From contig NZ_CP134494.1 in NCBI RefSeq assembly GCF_031759225.1, positions 2,292,501 to 2,356,500 on the forward strand: a stretch of 64,000 nt of DNA, in the 5' to 3' direction. Positions 8,293 through 16,542 of this stretch are shown here, piece after piece (position 1 is the first letter of the stretch; each line of letters begins with the position of its first letter). Source of the DNA: Mesobacillus jeotgali. Its GTDB lineage: Bacteria; Bacillota; Bacilli; Bacillales; Cytobacillaceae. The notes beneath the pieces were generated by a model. It was not told where the DNA came from. It was given only the letters and a program-made list of their open reading frames with translations, and did not search any database. Position numbers and translations under genes: made by a program.

Positions 8293-9342
8293 TTATAAAA
8301 TCATTTCAGACTGTACGTAGTGGTACAGAAGTTTTGCCGTGTTTTCAATAGAATCCTTGTGGGTTCTTTCGAAAGCGTGGGAGGAGTCGATTCCCGGTCC
8401 AATCAATCCATGGATGATATCGTGCCCTGAACGGATTGCTGCTGAGGCGTCAGAGCCATAAAATGGATAAATGTCGAGTTTGTAGCCAATCTCATTATCG
8501 ATTGCCAGTTGAGTCAGCCTTTTCCTCAGCTCGTAATGATACGGGCCGCTTGCATCCTTGACACAGATTGAAACGGTGTACTCATCCGTCGACTGGCCAT
8601 CACCCATTGCTCCCATATCAACCGCGAGATACTCAACCGTCTCAGGCGTAATATTTGAATTTCCGCCATAGCCAATTTCTTCGTTATTAGAAATCAAGAA
8701 ATGTGTTGTATATGGCAATTCAATATTTTCACTCTTAACTTGCTTGATTAACTGGAGCAGGATCGCGACGCTTGCTTTATCGTCAAGATGGCGGGATTTG
8801 ATGTATCCTGATGGTGAAATTTGAACACGCGGATCAAAAGACACAAAATCTCCTACTTCAATTCCTAGGTCTCTTACTTCATCGGCGCTATGTACTTTTT
8901 CATCAATTCGGACTTCCATATTATCCTGGTTGCGTTCTGCTTTCCCAGCATCCTTGTACACATGCACAGATGTCTGGTGCATCAAAATCGTCCCAGTGAA
9001 TTTTTTCCCGCTTGAAGTTTCAATTTCGCAATACTCACCTTCGATTGAGTTGTATTTGAAGCCGCCAATCAAATCAAGCTTAAGACGTCCGCTCGGTTTG
9101 ATTTCTTTTACGATCGCACCAAGAGTATCGACGTGGGCAGTCAGCATTCTATGGTTCTGCTGATCCTTGCCAGGAAGAGTCGCAATCAATCCGCCTTTGC
9201 GGTTCCGCTTCGTTTCAACCTGCAGTTCCTTTAAAAAATTTTCTACATATGTAATGACTTCGTTCGTATTTCCTGAAGGACTGGGGATGCTGACCAATTC
9301 CTTCAATAAATTCAATGTTTCATCTGTGTTAGGGTATGCCAT
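8293..9342 (-). CDS. M42-family metallopeptidase (YhfE/glutamyl-aminopeptidase-like)
   Basis: 349-residue zinc aminopeptidase of the M42 family, a cytosolic enzyme that trims peptides. Metal-binding features are TAHVDTLGA near the N-terminus, the RHLDDKAS Asp bridge, SNNEEIGYGG with the catalytic Glu pair, an AVDMGA Asp strand and a C-terminal SSHAFERT His. ATG 9342 (MAYPNTDE) is preferred; ATG 9345 is only 4 bases from the AGGAG site, and the 32 extra residues upstream look untranslated. It is transcribed against the surrounding catabolic genes and is probably an unrelated single gene. Confidence 0.9.
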   Translation of the reverse strand: MAYPNTDETLNLLKELVSIPSPSGNTNEVITYVENFLKELQVETKRNRKGGLIATLPGKDQQNHRMLTAHVDTLGAIVKEIKPSGRLKLDLIGGFKYNSIEGEYCEIETSSGKKFTGTILMHQTSVHVYKDAGKAERNQDNMEVRIDEKVHSADEVRDLGIEVGDFVSFDPRVQISPSGYIKSRHLDDKASVAILLQLIKQVKSENIELPYTTHFLISNNEEIGYGGNSNITPETVEYLAVDMGAMGDGQSTDEYTVSICVKDASGPYHYELRKRLTQLAIDNEIGYKLDIYPFYGSDASAAIRSGHDIIHGLIGPGIDSSHAFERTHKDSIENTAKLLYHYVQSEMIL

Positions 9343-9491
9343 CATAAAACTCCTCTCGTCATAAATCTTCACGCAATTCTTATTATAAACTTTTTTCCCC
9401 AACGAAAGTAAGCATTTATCTTGTAATACTGTAATCACAAACCCAGTCTATTCATATTTTGATTATGGATGGATTTTGGGGAGGGATTAAA

Positions 9492-10391
9492 ATGAACGGG
9501 TATTGGTTCAAATATTCATTGCTGCAATGGTGCAATGAGATGGAAGCGAAATTAGGTTCCGTTAAAGGGCAGTTCAGAGAATCTGGTGAGGAGTCAATAT
9601 TACAAGAATGGGAGGAAAATCTCCTTACATTGAAACAAGAGGCGCAACATTCATCGGATGAGGAAGCACTATATGCCCAGGCTAGAGACTTATATGACGA
9701 TTTAAACAGTTATTTGGGTGGGTCTGACTTAGAAAGTGAGCGCCAGCAAGGCCAGCGACTTCAGCCTGTCCCTATAGGCGGCCACAGACTGCCTCCATTG
9801 CCTTATGCTTATGATGCGCTTGAGCCTGTTATTGATCAGGAGATAATGAGACTTCACCATTTAAAGCACCATCAAAGCTATGTGGACGGCTTGAATAAAG
9901 CCGAGAAAGAAATGCAAAAAGCCCGGCAGACCGGGGACTTCAGCTTGATTAAACATTGGGAAAGAGAAGCAGCGTTCCATGGGGCGGGGCATTATCTCCA
10001 TACGATTTTTTGGAGCATAATGAGTCCAAGAGGGGGCGGTTCTCCAAAAGGCCAGCTTGGAAAAGCGATCAACGATTCATTCGGCAGTTTCGATCAATTG
10101 AGGAAGCATTTTACAGAAGCAGCTAAAAACGTAGAAGCTGTGGGTTGGGCAATCCTTGTCTGGTCACCGCGAGCTCATCGCCTTGAAATCCTCCAGGCAG
10201 AAAAACATCAAAATTTAACACAATGGGATGTTGTTCCGCTTCTGGTTCTGGATGTGTGGGAACACGCTTATTATCTGCAGTATAAGAACGAGCGGGCACA
10301 ATATGTTGAAAACTGGTGGAAGGTAGTCAATTGGAAAGAAGTTGAGCAGCGGTTCAATAAGGCCAGGACGCTAGCATGGCAGCCGTTTTAG
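9492..10391 (+). CDS. sodF: Fe/Mn superoxide dismutase with N-terminal helical extension (SodF-like)
   Basis: 299 residues: a ~95-residue charged helical N-terminal extension, then a complete Fe/Mn superoxide dismutase domain. The SOD domain begins at LPPLPYAYDALEP. The metal His lies in MRLHHLKHHQSYV, the second in FHGAGHYLHTIFW, and the Asp/His pair in LDVWEHAYYLQY. The extension and layout match Bacillus SodF rather than the short SodA. ATG 9492 follows GGGAGGG at good spacing; the TTG at 9459 is less likely. It detoxifies superoxide in the cytosol. It is a single gene with its own terminator. Confidence 0.9.
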   Translation: MNGYWFKYSLLQWCNEMEAKLGSVKGQFRESGEESILQEWEENLLTLKQEAQHSSDEEALYAQARDLYDDLNSYLGGSDLESERQQGQRLQPVPIGGHRLPPLPYAYDALEPVIDQEIMRLHHLKHHQSYVDGLNKAEKEMQKARQTGDFSLIKHWEREAAFHGAGHYLHTIFWSIMSPRGGGSPKGQLGKAINDSFGSFDQLRKHFTEAAKNVEAVGWAILVWSPRAHRLEILQAEKHQNLTQWDVVPLLVLDVWEHAYYLQYKNERAQYVENWWKVVNWKEVEQRFNKARTLAWQPF

Positions 10392-10420
10392 GGAGTGACT
10401 ATTTGTCACCCCTTTTTTTG
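10391..10420 (+). terminator. Terminator after sodF
   Basis: Short hairpin GGAGTGAC / GTCACCCC, with one wobble pair, followed by seven T directly after the sodF stop codon. Confidence 0.75.
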
Positions 10421-10472
10421 CATAAATGCAACCTCAATGTAAACACTAAACATATGTTCGGGAGGTGTTATT

Positions 10473-10784
10473 TTGGAAAGCAAAGACTTTAACCAGATTT
10501 ACAATGATTATAAAGAGCACAGCCAGGGACAAGCGGAACTGGAAGCTAACTCACCACAATCAGGGAAAGAACAAATCGTTGCCGTCCGTAAAAATGATGA
10601 TGGCGACCTGATTGCTTTTAAAACAGAAAGCGGAAGAGAGCTTGATTATGTTTCTGCTCTTACTGAGGCCAAAGCGGGAAAACTGGCCCATGTGGATGTA
10701 TTCCATAAATATGGCCGTGATATTCTCAGGAGCGAACCCGATGGAATCAAAGAAAACAACCTTGATCATTTACCACATTTCTAG
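10473..10784 (+). CDS. Small DUF3892-type protein
   Basis: 103 residues starting at TTG 10473, five bases after a perfect GGAGGTG. The C-terminal half (IVAVRKNDDGDLIAFKTESG..., YVSALTEAKAGK) matches the DUF3892 pattern, a small soluble domain of unknown function common in Firmicutes. There is no signal peptide or membrane segment. It is monocistronic with its own terminator; no function is proposed. Confidence 0.75.
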   Translation: MESKDFNQIYNDYKEHSQGQAELEANSPQSGKEQIVAVRKNDDGDLIAFKTESGRELDYVSALTEAKAGKLAHVDVFHKYGRDILRSEPDGIKENNLDHLPHF

Positions 10785-10809
10785 CAGGGAGAAATCCCTG
10801 TATTTTTTA
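10785..10809 (+). terminator. Terminator after the DUF3892 gene
   Basis: CAGGGA / TCCCTG hairpin with a GAAA loop, followed by TATTTTTT, starting at the base after the stop codon. Confidence 0.8.
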
Positions 10810-10869
10810 TTTCTCATGAATTTATAAAAAATGATTATTTATGTATAAATACAGGGATTTTTCATAATC

Positions 10870-10986
10870 CAGCTCCAGCGCCTAGCCCCTCGAGTCGCTT
10901 CGGTCCGCCCAATGAAGTCAAAGAACGACTTCACCGGTCAGCCCTCCAGCGCTTGTCGGGGCTGAACAAGGCGCTTGCGCTTTTTG
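10870..10986. repeat. ~117-bp structured intergenic repeat-like element
   Basis: GC-rich block in an AT-rich gap. Its outer arms pair (AGCGCCTAGCCCC with GGGGCTgaacaAGGCGCT) and enclose an inner hairpin (TGAAGTC / GACTTCA) and a second GC-rich stem. It ends in CGCTTGCGCTTTTTGG, like a terminator. I recall similar blocks dispersed between genes in Bacillaceae genomes, but only one copy is present in this window, so the repeat status rests on memory. Confidence 0.55.
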
Positions 10987-10997
10987 GATAAAATAAC

Positions 10998-11026
10998 TTG
11001 ATTTTTCAGAAATTTCACTCTAAAAT
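10998..11026 (+). promoter_or_regulatory. Putative SigA promoter for the 11123 acyl-CoA dehydrogenase operon
   Basis: TTGATT, 17-base spacer, TAAAAT. The expected transcription start is near 11033, immediately next to the palindromic operator at 11034-11055, so a repressor bound there would block initiation. Not experimentally supported. Confidence 0.5.
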
Positions 11027-11033
11027 TAAATTA

Positions 11034-11055
11034 ACATACCAACCGGTAGGTATGT
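11034..11055. promoter_or_regulatory. 22-bp palindromic operator, TetR-family type (copy 1)
   Basis: Near-perfect palindrome ACATACC-AACCGGTA-GGTATGT with one mismatched pair, placed just downstream of the predicted promoter of the acyl-CoA dehydrogenase/SDR/MaoC operon. A related copy lies at 15281-15300. Size and symmetry fit a TetR-type repressor of fatty-acid or CoA-ester catabolism; no such regulator gene is in the window. Confidence 0.6.
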
Positions 11056-11122
11056 AATGCAAGGCTTAGACATACATTTTAATAGACTATTAAAATTGAA
11101 GAATACGATGGGAGTGACTTGA

Positions 11123-12298
11123 ATGCATTTACGCCTGACAGAAGAACAAAAAATGGTGCAAAAGACGATTCGCCGATTTGTAGAAAAAGAATTAGTGCCG
11201 CTCGAAAATGAAGTGTTAAGAAATGAAAGAGAAGGACGTCCAAGCCTTCCTCCTGGAAAACTGCGTGAACTGCAGCTTAAAGCTAAAGAGGCGGGATTCT
11301 GGGGAATCAATACACCGGAACAATATGGCGGTGCAGATTTAGGCCAGATGATGATGGCCATCGTCCTGATGGAAGTTTCCAAAACGTTCGTGCCTTTCCA
11401 ATTTGGCGGTTCAGCAGACAACATTCTTTATTATGGAAATGAAGAACAAAAGCAAAAGTACCTGATTCCAACCATCAATGGTGATAAAAAATCGTGCTTC
11501 GCGATGACAGAGCCTGGAGCTGGTTCGGATACAAGGAACATTAAAATGACGGCTGTAAAGGACGGGAATGAATGGGTCCTGAATGGTGAAAAGACGTTCA
11601 TAACTGGCGGAAATGAAGCGGATTTTGTCATGGTCATTGCGATCACTGATAAAGAAAAACACCGTGCCACAGGCCGTGATGGCGTGACCTGTTTTATTGT
11701 CGACCGTGAAATGGGCTGGAAATCAGAATTCATACATACGATGGGCGAATGGGGACCGGCGGGACTGGTGTTCGATAACGTCCGCGTACCAGAGGAAAAT
11801 ATCCTGGGAGAAGTCGATGGCGGCTATAAGCTGGGACTGGAATGGATCGGATTTGCAAGATGGGTTGTTGGCGCAAGGGCGATCGGAGCCGCGGAACGCT
11901 TGCTGCAAATGGCCATTGACTATTCGAAAGAACGGATTACCTTTGGCAAACCGATTGCTGAAAGACAAGCTATTCAGTGGATGATTGCCGATTCAGCTGT
12001 GGAAATTGAAGCCGCACGATGGCTCGTACTCAATGCCGCATATACTCTTGATGCCGGTGAGGATAACAGGCATATGGCATCGATGGCAAAATTGTATGGC
12101 TCCAACATGGGGAACAGAGTTGTTGACCGCGTCATGCAAATTCACGGCGGTATGGGCTACACTAGGGAATTGCCAATCGAGCGCTGGTACCGAGAAGCAA
12201 GACTTTGGAGGATTTACGATGGCACGGATGAAATCCAGCGCATGATTATTGCCAGGGATCTTTTGAAAGGACATGTAAAAATCGGCCAGTTTGTATAA
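11123..12298 (+). CDS. Acyl-CoA dehydrogenase (Asp in place of the usual catalytic Glu)
   Basis: 391-residue FAD-dependent acyl-CoA dehydrogenase. FAD/substrate motifs CFAMTEPGAGSD and TFITGGNEAD are present, as is VMQIHGGMGYTRELPIERWYR. The segment that normally reads YEGT has Asp (RIYDGTDEIQ), so the canonical Glu base is replaced, as also happens in the ACAD10/11-like enzyme at 15324. ATG 11123 follows GGGAGTGA at reasonable spacing. It is the first gene of the second catabolic block, directly behind a promoter with a TetR-type operator, and is followed by an SDR. Confidence 0.92.
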   Translation: MHLRLTEEQKMVQKTIRRFVEKELVPLENEVLRNEREGRPSLPPGKLRELQLKAKEAGFWGINTPEQYGGADLGQMMMAIVLMEVSKTFVPFQFGGSADNILYYGNEEQKQKYLIPTINGDKKSCFAMTEPGAGSDTRNIKMTAVKDGNEWVLNGEKTFITGGNEADFVMVIAITDKEKHRATGRDGVTCFIVDREMGWKSEFIHTMGEWGPAGLVFDNVRVPEENILGEVDGGYKLGLEWIGFARWVVGARAIGAAERLLQMAIDYSKERITFGKPIAERQAIQWMIADSAVEIEAARWLVLNAAYTLDAGEDNRHMASMAKLYGSNMGNRVVDRVMQIHGGMGYTRELPIERWYREARLWRIYDGTDEIQRMIIARDLLKGHVKIGQFV

Positions 12299-12305
12299 CA
12301 AATTA

Positions 12306-12320
12306 ATGTAAGCGTTAACA
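12306..12320. promoter_or_regulatory. cre-like site (CcpA)
   Basis: ATGTAAGCGTTAACA in the short gap between the acyl-CoA dehydrogenase and the SDR gene. It fits the cre consensus WTGNNARCGNWWWCAW at all positions except the final W (G). Its position inside an operon would suit roadblock repression by CcpA. Confidence 0.5.
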
Positions 12321-12346
12321 GATTGATAGATAGAGGAGGAACCAGA

Positions 12347-13111
12347 ATGGCAGGAAGATTTGAAGGAAGAGTTGCTTTTGTTACAGGGGGCAGCAGAGGA
12401 ATCGGAAAAGGAATTGTCCAGCTTTTCGCCGAGGATGGAGCGAAGGTTGCTTTTATAGATCTGAATGAGGAAGCACTGGCGGAAACAACAAACGAGTTAC
12501 GTGAGAAGGGATACGACGTTTACTCCAAAGTAGCGAATGTGACGGACTCCGGGCAGGTTGATCAGGCAATGAAAGAAGTGCATGACACTTTCGGCTCTGT
12601 CGACATCCTTGTGAACAACGCCGGTGTCATCCGCGATAACCTGCTTTTTAAAATGAGTGATTCCGACTGGCAGACGGTCATGGACGTCCATCTGAAAGGT
12701 TCATTCAATGCAGCGAAAGCAGCTCAGAAGTATATGGTTGAACAGAAATATGGCCGGATCATCAACATTTCGTCAACCTCCGCACTTGGAAACAGGGGCC
12801 AGGCAAACTATGCAGCGGCAAAAGCAGGACTCCAGGGTTTCACTAAAACACTTGCGATTGAACTGGGACGTTATGGAATCACAGCTAACTCAGTCGCTCC
12901 AGGCTTCATCGAGACGGAAATGACAAAGGAAACAGCAGCTCGAATCGGAATCTCTTTCGATGACCTGATCAAACACAGTGTCGCGGGCATTCCGGTCGGC
13001 AGGAGCGGTAAACCTGCAGATATCGCCAATGCAGTTGCTTTCTTTGCTGATGAAAAATCGTCCTTTGTCAACGGCCAGGTCATTTATGTAGCTGGCGGTC
13101 CAAAAAATTAA
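12347..13111 (+). CDS. SDR-family oxidoreductase (FabG/3-hydroxyacyl-CoA dehydrogenase-like)
   Basis: 254-residue classical short-chain dehydrogenase. The cofactor motif is TGGSRGIGKG, NNAG is present, and the catalytic Ser and YAAAK-type Tyr/Lys lie in INISSTSALG...NYAAAKAG. The protein ends in the usual VNGQVIYVAGG. The C-terminus and overall pattern are close to FabG and PhaB-type 3-oxoacyl reductases. ATG 12347 is chosen because GAGGAGGA ends 7 bases upstream. In this operon it most likely oxidises a 3-hydroxyacyl-CoA made by the MaoC hydratases downstream (inference). Confidence 0.9.
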   Translation: MAGRFEGRVAFVTGGSRGIGKGIVQLFAEDGAKVAFIDLNEEALAETTNELREKGYDVYSKVANVTDSGQVDQAMKEVHDTFGSVDILVNNAGVIRDNLLFKMSDSDWQTVMDVHLKGSFNAAKAAQKYMVEQKYGRIINISSTSALGNRGQANYAAAKAGLQGFTKTLAIELGRYGITANSVAPGFIETEMTKETAARIGISFDDLIKHSVAGIPVGRSGKPADIANAVAFFADEKSSFVNGQVIYVAGGPKN

Positions 13112-13128
13112 TGTGAGGTGAGAAGTCA

Positions 13129-13578
13129 GTGTTCAAAGAGCATATTGGCAAAAAGTCCAGTAAAGTTAAAAACATTGTGGAACGCGGCGCTGTCAGGAAG
13201 TTTGCCGAATCCATCGGAGATCTTCATCCCATTTTCATTGATGAGGAAACAGGCAAAAGGTCAAGATATAACAGGAACATTGCGCCGCCTACTTTTCCAA
13301 GGGTATTCGATTACGGAATAATCGAGGGGTTAAATCTACCTAATAAAGGACTGATCCATGGGGAACAAACTTATCATTACGAGCGCCCTTTGCTTGTAGG
13401 TGAAGAAATAACCTGTTACTCGGTGATCAAAAATTATTTCGAAAAGAAAGGAACCCAGGGTGAAATGGGCTTCCTGGTTTTAGAAAGCTTTGGTGAAGAC
13501 GAAATGGGAAAACTAGTCTTTTCCTCCACGCAAACGGTCATTATCACGGAAGCAGTGAGGAAGGTGTTGATTGGATGA
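13129..13578 (+). CDS. MaoC-like dehydratase, N-terminal-type hot-dog subunit
   Basis: 149-residue single hot-dog-fold protein of the FAS1/MaoC dehydratase N-terminal type. It contains the early FAESIGDLHPIFIDEETG helix region and APPTFPRVF, but not the complete D-x4-H catalytic pair. It starts at GTG 13129 after GAGGTGAG. Its stop overlaps the next gene by four bases, so the two are probably translated together and form a heteromeric enoyl-CoA hydratase/(R)-specific dehydratase. Confidence 0.85.
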   Translation: MFKEHIGKKSSKVKNIVERGAVRKFAESIGDLHPIFIDEETGKRSRYNRNIAPPTFPRVFDYGIIEGLNLPNKGLIHGEQTYHYERPLLVGEEITCYSVIKNYFEKKGTQGEMGFLVLESFGEDEMGKLVFSSTQTVIITEAVRKVLIG

Positions 13579-13982
13579 GCAGCTTAGCAGAATTGAAGGT
13601 AGGAGAATCCCTGAAGGAGGTTCAGCTTGATCCGGTCGACCGGATTACCCTGATCAAATATGCCGGGGCTTCGGGAGATTACAATCCAATCCATACAATC
13701 GATGAAGAAGCGAAAAAAGCGGGGTTACCGGGAATCATTGCTCACGGCATGTGGACAATGGGGAACCTGGCAAAGCTTTTCACCGAATTTTATGAAGAAG
13801 GATTCATTCAAGATTATACAATTCGGTTTAAAGGAATGGTCTTCCTGAATGACGTCGTCACTCTCCAGGCAGAACTGGCAGAGGAAAATGAGAACATCCT
13901 CAGATTCAACGTTAGAGCAGTCAATCAAAACGGCAATGAAGTCATTAAGGGAGATGTCCTGTATCATCGGTATGCTTCTTAA
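13575..13982 (+). CDS. MaoC-like enoyl-CoA hydratase, catalytic hot-dog subunit
   Basis: 135-residue MaoC dehydratase carrying the hydratase-2 motif: YAGASGDYNPIHTIDEEA holds the catalytic Asp and His, followed by GIIAHGMWTMG. The ATG overlaps the stop of the preceding hot-dog subunit (ATGA), indicating translational coupling and a 1:1 complex. Expected reaction: reversible hydration of a 2-enoyl-CoA to the 3-hydroxyacyl-CoA, between the acyl-CoA dehydrogenases and the SDRs of this operon. Confidence 0.9.
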   Translation: MSSLAELKVGESLKEVQLDPVDRITLIKYAGASGDYNPIHTIDEEAKKAGLPGIIAHGMWTMGNLAKLFTEFYEEGFIQDYTIRFKGMVFLNDVVTLQAELAEENENILRFNVRAVNQNGNEVIKGDVLYHRYAS

Positions 13983-14127
13983 TAACCAAAAACCCGGCAT
14001 AGAATTGCTGGGTTTATGCCATTTAGGTCTAAAACGGGTTTTTCAGGAAAAACGCTTCGGGTTTGAGAATTTTAACAAAATCTCGAATTTCAATATAGAA
14101 ATAGCAGAAACGAGGTGTTAAAACCAA

Positions 14128-15273
14128 GTGAACTTTGATTTTGATGAGGATTTACTGGCTTTAAAAAGAAATGTCCGTGATTTTATCCAGGATGAGGTCG
14201 AACCTGTTGCGATGCAAATTGAGGAAGAGGACAAAATTCCGGAAAACATCATCCAGTTATCCAGGGAGATGGGCCTTTTCGGATTAAGCATACCTGATGA
14301 ATACGGCGGACTGGGAATCGGAATGGTGGAGAAATGCGCACTGTATGAGGAAATCGGCCAGACGCATAATGGGTATACGACTTTGATTGGCGCCCACACA
14401 GGAATCGGCACAGTCGGGATCGTCGAGCTTGGCAATGAGCAGCAAAAACGAAAATACTTGCCTGCAATGGCCAGCGGAGAAAAAATCGGTGCCTTCGCCC
14501 TCACAGAACCTGATGCAGGGTCGAACGCGGCCAACTTAAAAACGACCGCCGTAAGGAAAGGCGATAAATATGTGCTGAACGGTTTGAAGCACTATATTAC
14601 GAATGCAGTAGAGGGTAGTGTTTTTACAGTGATGGCAGTGACGGATTCTGAAAAAGGCGCAAAGGGGATCACTTCTTTTATCGTCGAGAAGGACTTTCCT
14701 GGCTTCAAGCTCGGCAAAGTGGAAAAAAAGATGGGTCTGAAGGGATCCCATTCTGCTGAATTGGTGTTCGAGGATTGCGAGGTCCCGGTTGAAAATGTTC
14801 TTGGGACCGAAGGCCAGGGCTATGTAAATGCCTTGAAAATACTGGCGAACGGAAGGGCAGGCCTCGCTGCGAGAAATCTGGGGTCTTGCCAGAAGCTCCT
14901 TGACATGTCTGTTGCCTATGCCAAGGAGAGGGTCCAGTTCGCGAACCCGATCATCAAGCATCAGGCAGTTAGCCATATGCTGGCGGAAATGGCAGTTGAA
15001 ATCGAAGCACTCAGGTCTTTTACATACCGAGTTGCCTGGATGGTAGATTCCAGACAGAAGGTCATCAAGGAAGCGGCCATGTTAAAGCTCTATGGATCGG
15101 AGGTTTATAACAGGGTCGCCGACAAAGCAGTCCAGATTCACGGAGGTCTCGGTTATATATCTGATTATCCAGTCGAAAGATTCTTCCGTGACGCTCGAAT
15201 CACAAGGATTTATGAGGGTACGTCGGAAATCCAGAAAAACATTATTGCTTCTCAGCTGGAAAAAGAATATTAA
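14128..15273 (+). CDS. Acyl-CoA dehydrogenase (canonical)
   Basis: 381-residue acyl-CoA dehydrogenase with the canonical RIYEGTSEIQKNI C-terminal motif, whose Glu is the catalytic base, plus AFALTEPDAGSN and VQIHGGLGYISDYPVERFFRD. It closely resembles short/branched-chain acyl-CoA dehydrogenases. The start is GTG 14128; the nearest ribosome site, GAGGTG, is about 11 bases away, so initiation may be modest. The preceding ~140 bases hold only a weak AAACCCGGCA/TGCTGGGTTT hairpin without a T tract. Confidence 0.92.
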   Translation: MNFDFDEDLLALKRNVRDFIQDEVEPVAMQIEEEDKIPENIIQLSREMGLFGLSIPDEYGGLGIGMVEKCALYEEIGQTHNGYTTLIGAHTGIGTVGIVELGNEQQKRKYLPAMASGEKIGAFALTEPDAGSNAANLKTTAVRKGDKYVLNGLKHYITNAVEGSVFTVMAVTDSEKGAKGITSFIVEKDFPGFKLGKVEKKMGLKGSHSAELVFEDCEVPVENVLGTEGQGYVNALKILANGRAGLAARNLGSCQKLLDMSVAYAKERVQFANPIIKHQAVSHMLAEMAVEIEALRSFTYRVAWMVDSRQKVIKEAAMLKLYGSEVYNRVADKAVQIHGGLGYISDYPVERFFRDARITRIYEGTSEIQKNIIASQLEKEY

Positions 15274-15280
15274 TAAGCGA

Positions 15281-15300
15281 ACATACCAACTAGTTAGTAT
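15281..15300. promoter_or_regulatory. Palindromic operator, TetR-family type (copy 2)
   Basis: ACATACCAACTAGTTAGTAT, with an AACTAGTT core and ATAC/GTAT arms. It shares ACATACCAAC and the downstream half-site pattern with the operator at 11034-11055. It lies in the 50-base gap before the ACAD10/11-like gene, so the second half of the region may have its own promoter under the same regulator. Confidence 0.55.
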
Positions 15301-15323
15301 CAAAAAGGAAAGAGGTGGTATGG

Positions 15324-16529
15324 ATGAATTTCAACCATACGGAGAAGGTCAAAGAATACCAGGCCAGGCTGTCAGAGTTCATGGATGAATACATTTATCC
15401 AAATGAGAAGGTGTATAAAGACCAAATTGATAAAAAAGACCCATTTTCCAAAGTTCCCCCAATCATGGAAGAACTGAAGGAGAAGGCGAAAGAAAAAGGA
15501 CTCTGGAATTTGTTTTTACCAGAGAGTGAATACGGCGAAGGCCTTACCAACCTTGAATACGCACCGCTTTGTGAAATCATGGGAAGGTCAAGCATCGCTC
15601 CAGAGGTGTTCAATTGTGCTGCGCCTGATACGGGCAATATGGAAGTGCTTGTCCGCTACGGAACGGAGGAACATAAGGAACAATGGCTTAAACCGCTCCT
15701 CGACGGCGAAATCAGGTCCTGCTTCTCGATGACAGAGCCGGACGTCGCCTCCTCGGACGCAACGAATATCCAGGCAAGCATCATCCGTGATGGCGATGAG
15801 TATGTCATTAATGGAACGAAATGGTGGTCATCTGGTGCAGGAGATCCGCGCTGCAAGATTGCGATCGTGATGGGTAAAAATGATCCTGATGCCCCGAAGC
15901 ATGAGCAGCAATCTATGATTCTTGTTCCGCTTGATTCACCTGGTGTAACGATTAAGAGAATCCTGCCTGTTTTCGGTTACGACCATGCCCCCCATGGACA
16001 TGCGGAAATAGAATACAAGAATGTGAGGGTGCCAGCCTCCAACATGCTATGGGGTGAAGGAAAAGGCTTCGCCATTGCCCAGGGCCGGCTGGGACCAGGG
16101 AGAATCCATCATTGCATGAGAACAATCGGTGCGGCTGAACGTGCACTAGAAGAGATGTCAAAACGGGTCCTTCAGAGAACCGCATTCGGGAAAAAACTCG
16201 CCGAACAGGGCGTCATCCAGGAGTGGATCGCGGAAGCAAGGATCGATATCGAGCAGGCAAGGCTCCTTACTTTAAAGGCAGCCTACATGATGGATACAGT
16301 CGGCAACAAAGAAGCCAAGGCTGAGATTGCGATGATCAAAGTGGTTGCGCCTAATATGGCACTCAAAATCATCGACAGGGCGATCCAGGCATTCGGCGCG
16401 GCGGGTGTAAGTGATGACTTCACGCTCGCAGCGGCATGGGCGAATATCAGGACATTAAGATTGGCGGATGGTCCGGATGAGGTCCATAAACGAGCCATTG
16501 CAAGGTACGAACTGAAAAAATATATGTAA
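15324..16529 (+). CDS. ACAD10/11-type acyl-CoA dehydrogenase homologue (LvaC-like)
   Basis: 401 residues, acyl-CoA dehydrogenase fold. The C-terminus [20 protein letters not shown] is the hallmark of the ACAD10/ACAD11 group, with Asp where ordinary dehydrogenases have the catalytic Glu. [16 protein letters not shown] and [14 protein letters not shown] also match that group rather than short-chain enzymes. From published work on ACAD10/11 and the Pseudomonas LvaA/LvaC system, such enzymes act on phosphorylated 4-hydroxyacyl-CoAs made by an APH-type kinase. Such a kinase is encoded at 18534. ATG 15324 is used because the AGAGGTGG site overlaps GTG 15315. Family assignment is firm; the reaction here is inference. 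Confidence 0.88.
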   Translation: MNFNHTEKVKEYQARLSEFMDEYIYPNEKVYKDQIDKKDPFSKVPPIMEELKEKAKEKGLWNLFLPESEYGEGLTNLEYAPLCEIMGRSSIAPEVFNCAAPDTGNMEVLVRYGTEEHKEQWLKPLLDGEIRSCFSMTEPDVASSDATNIQASIIRDGDEYVINGTKWWSSGAGDPRCKIAIVMGKNDPDAPKHEQQSMILVPLDSPGVTIKRILPVFGYDHAPHGHAEIEYKNVRVPASNMLWGEGKGFAIAQGRLGPGRIHHCMRTIGAAERALEEMSKRVLQRTAFGKKLAEQGVIQEWIAEARIDIEQARLLTLKAAYMMDTVGNKEAKAEIAMIKVVAPNMALKIIDRAIQAFGAAGVSDDFTLAAAWANIRTLRLADGPDEVHKRAIARYELKKYM

Positions 16530-16542
16530 GGAGGAGACATCA

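Noticed and set aside
9459..9491. Upstream TTG start for sodF giving 11 more residues
   Set aside because: The GGGAGGG site lies after it and is well spaced for ATG 9492.
13990..14014. Terminator between the MaoC pair and the next acyl-CoA dehydrogenase
   Set aside because: The AAACCCGGCA/TGCTGGGTTT stem is not followed by a T tract, so read-through is expected; at most a weak attenuator.
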